A program made the translations under genes and the position numbers. Shown here one piece after another: positions 35,636-42,589 of a stretch of 56,519 bases of DNA. Origin of the DNA: Candidatus Pelagibacter sp. (GTDB lineage Bacteria; Pseudomonadota; Alphaproteobacteria; Pelagibacterales; Pelagibacteraceae); assembly GCA_028099475.1 (NCBI GenBank), contig JAOHHF010000004.1, positions 1-56,519 on the forward strand, in the 5' to 3' direction. The notes beneath the pieces were generated by a model. The model saw only the letters and a program-made list of their open reading frames with translations. It was not told where the DNA came from and searched no databases. Position 1 is the stretch's first letter, and each line of letters begins with the position of its first letter.

Positions 35636-35671
35636 GACTTTTGTTCTCTCTTTTAAATTTAATAAAACTAA

Positions 35672-37018
35672 TTAGTTTTTTTGGTTTTTTTGATAGTTAG
35701 TGATACCTGTTCTAAGTTTATCAATAATCTCATCAATATGTTTTTCTTCACAAATAAATTGTGGAGCTATAATTAAACAATCACCAGTGGCTTTAAAGTT
35801 TACACCTGCCTCGTAACAAGCTTTAAATGTTTCATAACCTGCTTTACCTGGTTTAGTATTTAATTTCATATCAATTCCACCCATCATTCCATAACCTCTA
35901 ATATTATCTACAGCTTCTAAATCTTGAAGAGAGAATAATCCTTTTTGGAAATATGGAGCTAAGTTTTTAGCTCTGTTAAAAATATCATCTTTTTCAAAAA
36001 TATCTTGAACGGCTAATGCAGCTGCAACAGCTACTGGAATTCCTGAATAAGTATATCCATGAAATAATTCAACAGCACCTGTTGGTGAAGAGTCCATTAC
36101 AGCATCATAAATATAATCATTACATGCAACAACACCCATAGGTACAACACCGTTGGTAGTAGCTTTTGCCATTGTCATAATATCTGGGGTTACACCAAAC
36201 TCATCTGCACCAAACTTAGAACCCGTTCTTCCCCAACCTGTAATTACCTCATCAAAAATTAAAAGAATTCCATGTTTGTCACAAATTTCTCTAAGCTTTT
36301 GTAAATATCCTTTTGGTGGAACTAATGTTCCAGTTGATCCAGCAATTGGCTCTACTATACAAGCAGCAATATTTTCACCACCAAAGTTTTGACAAATAGT
36401 TTCAAGATCATTAGCTAAATAATCGCCTGTTTCAGGTTGACCGCTTACAAATTTATGTTCTGGTAAATGAGTGTGTCTAATGTGTTGAACACCTGGCATT
36501 AAAATACTTGCAAATGTTTTAACATTGTTGACCATTCCACCAACTGAAACACAGCCAATGTTCATTCCGTGATAACCTCTTTCACGTCCTACAAACCTAA
36601 ATCTCTGTGCGTCTCCTTTTGCTCTGTGATATGCAACAGCAATTTTAATCGCCGTCTCAACTGCAGTTGAACCACAAATAGTAAAAAACATTTTGTTTAA
36701 ATCACCTGGAGTATGTTTTGCAATTTTTGAAGCTAATTCAAAAGATCCACCAAAACCTTGTTGAAAAGGTTGAGCATAATCTAAAGTGTCTAATTGTTTT
36801 GTTACAGCTTCTGTAATTTCTTTTCTTCCATGACCTAAAGGATTACAAAATAATCCTGAGCTTGCATCAATTTGGGTTTTTCCATGGTGAGTTTTTAAAT
36901 AAACTCCCTTTGCTTCAGTAATTAATCTTGGGTTTGCTTTAAAATCTTTATTAGAAGTAAACGGCATCCAATGTTCATTCAATGAATTTGGAACTGAAGT
37001 TCTATTTTCTGAGCTCAT
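35672..37018 (-). CDS. Class III pyruvate-dependent aminotransferase, probably taurine:pyruvate aminotransferase
   Basis: PLP enzyme of 448 aa of the class III omega-aminotransferase family. PLP lysine is Lys285 in MTMAKATTNGVVP, Asp256 in IFDEVITGWGRTG holds the pyridine nitrogen, and ERGYHGMN precedes it. The family includes taurine, beta-alanine and other omega-amine pyruvate transaminases. It diverges from tauABC and precedes ald, the arrangement expected for taurine breakdown (taurine to sulfoacetaldehyde with alanine recycled). The next enzyme of that pathway, Xsc, is not in the window, so the symbol tpa is withheld. First gene of a three-gene minus-strand operon. Confidence 0.85.
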   Translation of the reverse strand: MSSENRTSVPNSLNEHWMPFTSNKDFKANPRLITEAKGVYLKTHHGKTQIDASSGLFCNPLGHGRKEITEAVTKQLDTLDYAQPFQQGFGGSFELASKIAKHTPGDLNKMFFTICGSTAVETAIKIAVAYHRAKGDAQRFRFVGRERGYHGMNIGCVSVGGMVNNVKTFASILMPGVQHIRHTHLPEHKFVSGQPETGDYLANDLETICQNFGGENIAACIVEPIAGSTGTLVPPKGYLQKLREICDKHGILLIFDEVITGWGRTGSKFGADEFGVTPDIMTMAKATTNGVVPMGVVACNDYIYDAVMDSSPTGAVELFHGYTYSGIPVAVAAALAVQDIFEKDDIFNRAKNLAPYFQKGLFSLQDLEAVDNIRGYGMMGGIDMKLNTKPGKAGYETFKACYEAGVNFKATGDCLIIAPQFICEEKHIDEIIDKLRTGITNYQKNQKN

Positions 37019-37209
37019 AAATTTCTCTTTTTTTTAAATATATTTTTTTATAAATCCTAAACTTAAGGCCTCTTTAGACTAAAATAAATATATTAACTAG
37101 AATATTATTGACACAACTATAGATTGTATAAATAGTTTTTTTTGTTTTACATCAAACCTAAATTGAATTTTAATAAGACTAATTTAATTAAATTAACAAG
37201 AGGATAATA

Positions 37210-38151
37210 ATGAAAAAAATATTAAGTTTTATTCTTGGTTCTATCGTTGCTCTTAACCTTTCTATGTCAGTTGCAAATTCAGCTGCTAAAGAAGTTAGAG
37301 TTGCATTCTTTCTAGAATGGCCAACGCCAAACCAAGAAGATAAAGTAAAAGGTATTTACGAAAAAGCTCTAGGTGTTCCAGTTAAATGGACTAACTTTTC
37401 AAATGGTGGTGCAATGACTGACGCTATGTTAGCAGGAGATATTGATATTTCTTACTCACAAGGTTTAGTGCCTTTCATTAATGCTGTTAAATCAAAAGCT
37501 CCTTTAAAACTTGTAGACATTGCTATGGAATACGGAATGGGTGGAACAACTTGTGTTACATCTAATGCTTCTGGAATTACAAAAGCAAATGGTTCTGAGT
37601 TAGAAGGTAAAAAAGTTGCTGTTCCACTAGGAACAATGGCTGAGTACGTTTTTGACGAAAGTATGAAAGTTGTTGGAGCTGACAGATCTAAAATGGATGT
37701 TATTCAAATGGACCCTGAAGAAGGTGCTGCTGCATTAGTAAGTGGTGACGTTGTTATGGCTTGTCTATTTGGTGGTAACTCTATCAAAGCTGCAACTGCA
37801 GTTGGATCAAGACTTTTAACTGTTCAAGAAGCTAGAGATGCTGGTATCTTAGGTATTGATATTACATCTGTAACTGACAAGTTCATGAAAGAAAATCCAG
37901 GTATGTTAAGAACTTTCATCGAAGTAACTCACGAAGCAAATGCTAGATACGCTGCTGGTAAATCAGACATGAACGTAATAGCTAAAGATGCTGAAATGAA
38001 ACTTGGTGATATGAAAGAAACAATCGGTGGATTTAAATTTCTATCACCTGCAGAGACTGAAAAATCTATGACTTCTGGAAACCTTGCTGGTTTCTTAAAA
38101 GGAATGGATACTCCTAACGGAGCAGTTGATACAAGCTTTTTACCTCTATAA
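37210..38151 (+). CDS. tauA: Taurine-type ABC transporter substrate-binding protein
   Basis: Periplasmic receptor of 313 aa. Signal peptide MKKILSFILGSIVALNLSMS followed by VANSAAK, with cleavage near SAA. The mature start VRVAFFLEWPTPNQ and the GTMAEYVFDESMKVVG and DPEEGAAALVSGDVVMACLFG segments match the TauA/SsuA-NitT family. A strong ribosome binding site (AGAGG, 7 nt) precedes the ATG. Ligand taurine is inferred from the tauB and tauC genes and the adjacent aminotransferase; related receptors take other sulfonates. A terminator hairpin follows it. Confidence 0.9.
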   Translation: MKKILSFILGSIVALNLSMSVANSAAKEVRVAFFLEWPTPNQEDKVKGIYEKALGVPVKWTNFSNGGAMTDAMLAGDIDISYSQGLVPFINAVKSKAPLKLVDIAMEYGMGGTTCVTSNASGITKANGSELEGKKVAVPLGTMAEYVFDESMKVVGADRSKMDVIQMDPEEGAAALVSGDVVMACLFGGNSIKAATAVGSRLLTVQEARDAGILGIDITSVTDKFMKENPGMLRTFIEVTHEANARYAAGKSDMNVIAKDAEMKLGDMKETIGGFKFLSPAETEKSMTSGNLAGFLKGMDTPNGAVDTSFLPL

Positions 38152-38175
38152 TTTTTAGAGCGTAAAATAAATTTT

Positions 38176-38214
38176 AATAGGCGCCAATTAGAAATAGTTG
38201 GTGCCTATTTTTTT
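38176..38214 (+). terminator. Rho-independent terminator or attenuator between tauA and tauB
   Basis: 12-bp stem AATAGGCGCCAA (38176-38187) / TTGGTGCCTATT (38198-38209), one G-U pair, 10-nt loop, followed by T-run 38208-38214. It sits in the 89-nt gap inside the tau operon, so it should let most transcripts stop after the receptor gene and a minority read into tauBC. A clear case of receptor overexpression control. Confidence 0.85.
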
Positions 38215-38240
38215 AAAATATTCTAATATAAAGTATTCGT

Positions 38241-39038
38241 ATGAGTGATCTAGTTTCACAAAATTTAAACATGATTTTTAAAACTCCTAAAGGAGAAACG
38301 GTTCACGCATTAAAAGATGTAAACTTTACTCTTAAAAAAGGAGAGCTGTTAACAGTTCTTGGTCCTTCTGGATGTGGGAAAACTACTTTACTAAATATTA
38401 CAGCAGGATTTTTAAGACCTACCTCGGGACAAATAATATTAGGTGGTAATGAAATTAATGGACCGGGCGTTGAAAGAGGAATGGTATTTCAACAAGGAGC
38501 TCTATTTGAATGGCTAACTGTTGCTGAAAATGTGAATTTTGGATTGAGGATGAAAAAAGAGGATCCAATTGAAACTGCAAAAAAAGTTGAAGAATGGTTA
38601 GGAATTGTTGGTCTTCAAGGATTTGGGAATACGCCTACTTATCAATTGTCAGGTGGTATGCAGCAAAGAGTTGCTCTTGCAAGATGTTTGATCAATGATC
38701 CAGATTTAATTTTAATGGATGAACCTTTAGGGGCCCTTGACGCACTTACTAGAGAAAAAATGCAGTCTTTAGTTTTAAAGATATGGAAAGAAACTGGAAA
38801 AACAATTATTTTAATTACTCACTCAGTTGAGGAAGCGCTGTTACTTGGTGAAAGACTTTATGTGATGGCTCCAAGACCTGGAAGAATTCACAAAGAATAT
38901 AATCTTCCATTTGCATCAATGGGATTAAAAGAAGATTTAAGGGATATCAAAAATTTAAAAGATTTTACTAGTAAAAGAGAAGAGATTTTAACCATGATTT
39001 GGAACATGGAAGAAGAAATAATGGGTAAGGATATATAA
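38241..39038 (+). CDS. tauB: Taurine-type ABC transporter ATP-binding protein
   Basis: Cytoplasmic ATPase of 265 aa. Walker A is GPSGCGKTT (41-49), the Q-loop FQQGALFEW near 83, signature LSGGMQQR (136-143), Walker B LILMDEP (156-162) and the switch His in ITHSVEEAL. The nitrate/sulfonate/taurine ATPase family pattern fits. It is the second gene of the tau operon, after the terminator hairpin, and is followed by tauC after one base (39040). Confidence 0.93.
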   Translation: MSDLVSQNLNMIFKTPKGETVHALKDVNFTLKKGELLTVLGPSGCGKTTLLNITAGFLRPTSGQIILGGNEINGPGVERGMVFQQGALFEWLTVAENVNFGLRMKKEDPIETAKKVEEWLGIVGLQGFGNTPTYQLSGGMQQRVALARCLINDPDLILMDEPLGALDALTREKMQSLVLKIWKETGKTIILITHSVEEALLLGERLYVMAPRPGRIHKEYNLPFASMGLKEDLRDIKNLKDFTSKREEILTMIWNMEEEIMGKDI

Positions 39039-39039
39039 A

Positions 39040-40950
39040 ATGTTTACTCAATTTATCACTTTTGCAGTTATTGTAGCCATCATTGGCTGCATTATGTATG
39101 GCCGAAAACTTATTAGGACTGAAAAAGTTGATGCAGTATTTGGAAACCCTGAAAGAGCTAAAGGAGGTACTCACTGGATTATTGTTGGAAGTAGTGTCAT
39201 TTTACTTACATGGCTTTATTATTCATGGGATATTGCTAAATCGTTTTATCCTCAATCAGCTAACGAATTATGTCAAGTTGGAAAAGTAAACGACTCTTTA
39301 CTATCATTAAAATATTTATTCCCAATTGAAGAAAGAGAATTCAAAAGTACGTCAATTATTAAAGCTGAAAATAAAAATATAGCTAAACTTAAAAATGAAA
39401 TTCAAAATTCAAAAGATATAAGTGAAAAACATAGATCTTTTTTAATTGGTTTAATTGATAAAACTAAATCAACTATTCCATTATTAACAAATGAAAGTTT
39501 ACTTGAAAATCAAACAAAAATTAAAATTTCAGAACTTGCTGGTAAAATTGATCAATTATCTAATGAATTTAAAAAAGAAGATTATCCTTATGAAACTTCA
39601 GAACAACGAAATAAAAGATTAATCGATGCTCAAGCTGAAGGTGGCTGGGGTGCATCTGGAACTGCTGTAGAAAATACAGTTGAAGTTCCAACAATTCCCA
39701 AAACTAATAAAGGTTTAAAATTTGATGCTGCCGCTCAAGAATTAAAAGCAATTAGTGATGAGTTCTTTAAGTTAAGAAATCATAACTTTCAATACAAATC
39801 AGTAATGAAAAAAATCAAAGACGATGTTAAGGCATTTAGAAAAGCTGCAGATGATAGTGAAGAAGTGGCTTCAACATTAGCTAAAGATGTTCTTAAAATT
39901 GCAAGACGAATTGAATATGCAAGTATTTTTCCTCCAAAGACATTGAATGCTATGCAAAATTCTATACTTACATTTGACGAGGTTCAAAAAAATGAGCAAG
40001 GATCTTTAAGATTAGTTGATATACTTTTATTTCCAGCAGGAACTATCGTATCAAGTGGCCCTAATTGCTCTGAACAAGGTTCTGGTAGATGGTTACCAAA
40101 ACCATCAGATACATTAAATAAATTTATTCTTCTATCAAAACCAAGTGTTGGATTTAAAAATATTCCACTGCTTTGGTTTGAAATGATGGATGTAAGTAAA
40201 ATTGTTGGTTTTATTTTACCTGACTGGATTGCAGATATTATTCCAGGCAAATACCCTGTGCATAATGAATTTGGTGTTGTTGAACCTAACTTTAAAAGTA
40301 AAGTTTTAAGTGTAGTATCTGGAGAGTTTAGTCTATTTAAAATTCCAATTCCAATGGGTCACATATGGGACTCTTTTTTAAGAGTATTATTAGGTTTGGT
40401 AATTGGAATTATTTTGGGAGTACCTCTTGGATTATTTATGGGCTTAAATAGATTTGCAAAAGGTTTTTTTGATCCATTAATTGAATTATACAGACCTGTA
40501 CCACCACTTGCATGGGCTCCACTTATTATATCAGTACTTGGAATTGATAACGTTGGTAAGGTATTTTTACTATTTATGGTGTCATTCTCTATCATGATTA
40601 TTTCTGCTAGAGCGGGAGCATCAGGAACTCAATTGTCTAAAATTCATGCTTCTCACTCATTAGGTGCTTCTAGATGGCAAATTTTAAGATATGTAATATT
40701 TCCTAACTCATTACCTGAAATTTTAACAGGAGTTAGAGTTGCAATTGGTATGTGTTGGGGAACATTAGTTGCAGCAGAATTTTTAGCAGGAACTACTGGT
40801 ATAGGTTTTGTTGAAAATGTTGCTAAAAAATACTTCCAATATGAAGTTATCTGGATCACTATTTTTGTTATGGGAATGTTAGGTTTATTATTTGATGTAA
40901 CTTTAAGAAAACTTATAGATAAGTATATTCCATGGCGTGGTAAAGGGTAA
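39040..40950 (+). CDS. tauC: Taurine-type ABC transporter permease with long N-terminal extension
   Basis: Protein of 636 aa, whereas TauC/SsuC permeases are about 250-290 aa. The core permease is residues about 437-636 with the BPD_transp_1 domain and the ATPase-docking EAA loop HSLGASRWQILRYVIFPNSLPEIL near residue 540. Ahead lie two hydrophobic segments (about 4-20 and 46-62), a Lys/Glu-rich coiled-coil stretch (about 95-310), and further hydrophobic spans near 325 and 385. The coiled coil follows two membrane segments, so its side of the membrane is uncertain. It starts 1 nt after tauB; the frame is continuous, and the gene is not a false fusion of two ORFs. Confidence 0.9.
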   Translation: MFTQFITFAVIVAIIGCIMYGRKLIRTEKVDAVFGNPERAKGGTHWIIVGSSVILLTWLYYSWDIAKSFYPQSANELCQVGKVNDSLLSLKYLFPIEEREFKSTSIIKAENKNIAKLKNEIQNSKDISEKHRSFLIGLIDKTKSTIPLLTNESLLENQTKIKISELAGKIDQLSNEFKKEDYPYETSEQRNKRLIDAQAEGGWGASGTAVENTVEVPTIPKTNKGLKFDAAAQELKAISDEFFKLRNHNFQYKSVMKKIKDDVKAFRKAADDSEEVASTLAKDVLKIARRIEYASIFPPKTLNAMQNSILTFDEVQKNEQGSLRLVDILLFPAGTIVSSGPNCSEQGSGRWLPKPSDTLNKFILLSKPSVGFKNIPLLWFEMMDVSKIVGFILPDWIADIIPGKYPVHNEFGVVEPNFKSKVLSVVSGEFSLFKIPIPMGHIWDSFLRVLLGLVIGIILGVPLGLFMGLNRFAKGFFDPLIELYRPVPPLAWAPLIISVLGIDNVGKVFLLFMVSFSIMIISARAGASGTQLSKIHASHSLGASRWQILRYVIFPNSLPEILTGVRVAIGMCWGTLVAAEFLAGTTGIGFVENVAKKYFQYEVIWITIFVMGMLGLLFDVTLRKLIDKYIPWRGKG

Positions 40951-40952
40951 TA

Positions 40953-41960
40953 GTGAAAACGCCCATTCTTAAAAAAGAAGTCATCAAGATTTTTCAAAAA
41001 TTTGGTCTTAATAAAGCTCATGCCCTAATCTCAGCTAATGCTTTAATAAATGCTGAACTTGTTGGAGCTTATGGGCATGGTCTATCTAGACTTAAAATGT
41101 ATTGCGATCGTATTTCAAAAAAAGTAATTAATCCAAAACCTAAAATTAAAATAAAGAAAATTTCTCAGTCTGTTTCACATATAGATGCAAATAATAGTAT
41201 TGGTTTTGTTGCAGCTGATCTTGGAATTAAAACTGCAATAAAACATGCGCAAAAAACTGGCATTGGAATGGTTGCTGTAAAAAATAGTGGGCACTATGGT
41301 TTGTCAGGTTATTACGCTGAACAAGCTGTTAAAAAAAACTTAATAGCAATGATTTATACAAACGCTCCTCCAGCAGTTGCACCACATGGAGCTTTAAAAA
41401 CTTTATTTGGAACTAATCCTGTTTGTTTTGGAACTCCTACGGGATCTAAAATTCCATTCATTTTAGATACATCAATCTCAATGATTAATAGAGGTAAAAT
41501 TAGAGTTGCAGCAAGAAATAATCAAAAAATTCCTAATGGAGTTGCATTAGATAAATTTGGAAAACCAACTAATGATGCAAAAAAAGCTTTAGAAGGTGTC
41601 CAGCTTCCAATTGCAGGATTTAGAGGGTCGGGACTTGCTTGGATGGTTGATATTTTAAGTGGTGTTTTAACTGGGGGAAATCATGCAGGACGTGTTAAAG
41701 ATCCTTTTGATGATTTTTCGGGTCCACAAAATATCGGTCATTTATTTATAGTATTTAAAGCAAATTTATTTCAAAAAAATTATAATCAAAGAATTAAAGA
41801 TAATATTAAAACGATTAAAAAACTTCCAAAAATCAAAGGTGTTAAAGAGATAATGTATCCAGGTCAAAATAAATTTAATCGATATAAACAAAATATTAAA
41901 AAAGAAATTTCTATACCAGATGTTATTAAAAAAGATCTTGAATTTTTAATAAATAAGTAA
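40953..41960 (+). CDS. Malate/L-lactate dehydrogenase (Ldh2/ComC) family oxidoreductase
   Basis: Protein of 335 aa of the NAD(P)-dependent Ldh2 family, not related to ordinary LDH. The N-terminal ANALINAELVGAYGHGLSRLKMYCD is the family signature, with NSGHYGLSGYYAEQA around residue 107 and GTNPVCFGTPTGS near residue 152. Members reduce 2-oxoacids such as sulfopyruvate, ureidoglycolate precursors or piperideine-2-carboxylate. Being 2 nt after tauC suggests sulfolactate or another sulfonate substrate, but this is not shown. The start is GTG with a GGTAAAGGG site upstream. Its last 15 nt overlap a convergent miniprotein gene. Confidence 0.85.
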   Translation: MKTPILKKEVIKIFQKFGLNKAHALISANALINAELVGAYGHGLSRLKMYCDRISKKVINPKPKIKIKKISQSVSHIDANNSIGFVAADLGIKTAIKHAQKTGIGMVAVKNSGHYGLSGYYAEQAVKKNLIAMIYTNAPPAVAPHGALKTLFGTNPVCFGTPTGSKIPFILDTSISMINRGKIRVAARNNQKIPNGVALDKFGKPTNDAKKALEGVQLPIAGFRGSGLAWMVDILSGVLTGGNHAGRVKDPFDDFSGPQNIGHLFIVFKANLFQKNYNQRIKDNIKTIKKLPKIKGVKEIMYPGQNKFNRYKQNIKKEISIPDVIKKDLEFLINK

Positions 41961-42146
41961 CAATAAAAAACCTATTAAAAACACTAAAATAAAAAAAATT
42001 ATTACTTTATTGCTATTTTCTTGCTTCTGTTTTTCTTTAAGTCTTCGTTTTAAATCATGCACACATAATTTTTTTGTGGCTTGGGTTTTGTCTGATTTTT
42101 TTTCGATATCGTTAGAAATAGCACCTAACTCATCATTACTCATCAA
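41946..42146 (-). CDS. Small tail-anchored protein, LKxR family (locus 2, first)
   Basis: Protein of 66 aa: acidic, polar N-terminus, then CVHDLKRRLKEKQKQENSNK (compare VDVLKQR and basic linker), and a C-terminal membrane segment VIIFFILVFLIGFLLLLIY at the end. It overlaps the convergent Ldh2-family gene by 15 nt. A CCAAAACGGG box lies 45-54 nt upstream of its start. Sequence likeness to the other miniproteins is limited to layout and the LKxR core, so family membership is moderately sure. Confidence 0.6.
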   Translation of the reverse strand: MMSNDELGAISNDIEKKSDKTQATKKLCVHDLKRRLKEKQKQENSNKVIIFFILVFLIGFLLLLIY

Positions 42147-42190
42147 AACTAGTTAACCATGAAGAGGAAAAAAATAAATACTAACGATGA

Positions 42191-42200
42191 CCAAAACGGG
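42191..42200 (+). promoter_or_regulatory. CCAAAACGGG box B (locus 2)
   Basis: CCAAAACGGG, followed by TTTTG as in GACCAAAACGGGTTTTG, 45-54 nt upstream of the minus-strand miniprotein start at 42146. One base different from boxes A, C and D. In the opposite orientation to the gene it would control. Confidence 0.5.
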
Positions 42201-42223
42201 TTTTGTAAAAAAATTACTATTAT

Positions 42224-42487
42224 CTAAGAAGAAAGGAGCGTTAAAACTCCTAATGAAACGCATACAGTTGAAAAAAAAACAGTTCTTTTAACTTTTTCTT
42301 TTTTTTTCTGTTCAATTATTCTTTGTTTTAGAACATCAACATTAACTCTAGTGTTTTTAACAATTTTAGGGGTCTCAATTACTCTAGGGGTCTCAATTAC
42401 TCTAGGGGCCTCAATGACTGCAGGGGTCTCAATAACTCTAGGGGTCTCTGTATTATTTGGTGTTTTAATTAATTTTTCCGCACTCAT
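42224..42487 (-). CDS. Small tail-anchored protein with ETPxVI hexapeptide repeats and NVDVLKQR motif (locus 2)
   Basis: Protein of 87 aa. Residues about 13-44 carry five copies of a six-residue unit E-T/A-P-x-V/I-I/V (ETPRVI, ETPAVI, EAPRVI, ETPRVI, ETPKIV), encoded by an 18-bp tandem repeat. Next comes RVNVDVLKQRIIEQKKKEKVKR, whose first ten residues equal those of the 31391 miniprotein, then a C-terminal membrane segment TVFFSTVCVSLGVLTLLSS. The proline-rich repeats would make a stiff extended linker on the cytoplasmic side. It is divergent from the copy-2 regulator, with two CCAAAATGGG boxes between. Function unknown. Confidence 0.68.
   Translation of the reverse strand: MSAEKLIKTPNNTETPRVIETPAVIEAPRVIETPRVIETPKIVKNTRVNVDVLKQRIIEQKKKEKVKRTVFFSTVCVSLGVLTLLSS
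42369..42458. repeat. 18-bp tandem repeat, about five copies, inside the miniprotein gene
   Basis: Units start at 42369, 42387, 42405, 42423 and 42441; the first two are identical (GGGGTCTCAATTACTCTA), the rest differ at a few bases, and the last is degenerate. Being 18 bp, changes in copy number keep the reading frame and only alter the protein linker. The GGGG runs stand out in this AT-rich sequence. It is coding repeat, not CRISPR. Confidence 0.85.
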
Positions 42488-42534
42488 TATGACTATTAAC
42501 CATCAGTCTGAATATAATTAAATATGTGTGTTGA

Positions 42535-42544
42535 CCAAAATGGG
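42535..42544 (+). promoter_or_regulatory. CCAAAATGGG box C (locus 2)
   Basis: Within TTGACCAAAATGGGTTGAC, between the divergent miniprotein (start 42487) and copy-2 regulator genes. The flanking TTGAC direct repeats are an additional feature of this copy. 46-55 nt ahead of the regulator start I prefer (42590). Confidence 0.58.
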
Positions 42545-42566
42545 TTGACTAAAGCATTATGATTAT

Positions 42567-42576
42567 CCAAAATGGG
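42567..42576 (+). promoter_or_regulatory. CCAAAATGGG box D (locus 2)
   Basis: ATCCAAAATGGG is identical over 12 bases to box A at locus 1. It lies 14-23 nt before the regulator start at 42590, a place where bound protein would block transcription or translation start (autoregulation). It contains an ATG (42572) in frame with the regulator, which I do not take as the start because the paralogue begins at the equivalent of 42590. Confidence 0.58.
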
Positions 42577-42589
42577 TTTTTTTAAGGAA

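Noticed and set aside
37108..37130. Sigma-70 promoter TTGACA ... TATA upstream of tauA
   Set aside because: The -35 to -10 spacing is only 13 nt and no other good -10 lies at 16-18 nt, so I do not call it. The 190-nt gap is AT-rich and holds a weak inverted repeat only.
42369..42458. Possible CRISPR array
   Set aside because: Direct repeats without unique spacers, in frame inside a coding region, and no cas gene.
42572..42589. Earlier ATG start for the copy-2 regulator
   Set aside because: It begins inside the CCAAAATGGG box and adds six residues not found in the paralogue; the ATG at 42590 aligns with the paralogue start.
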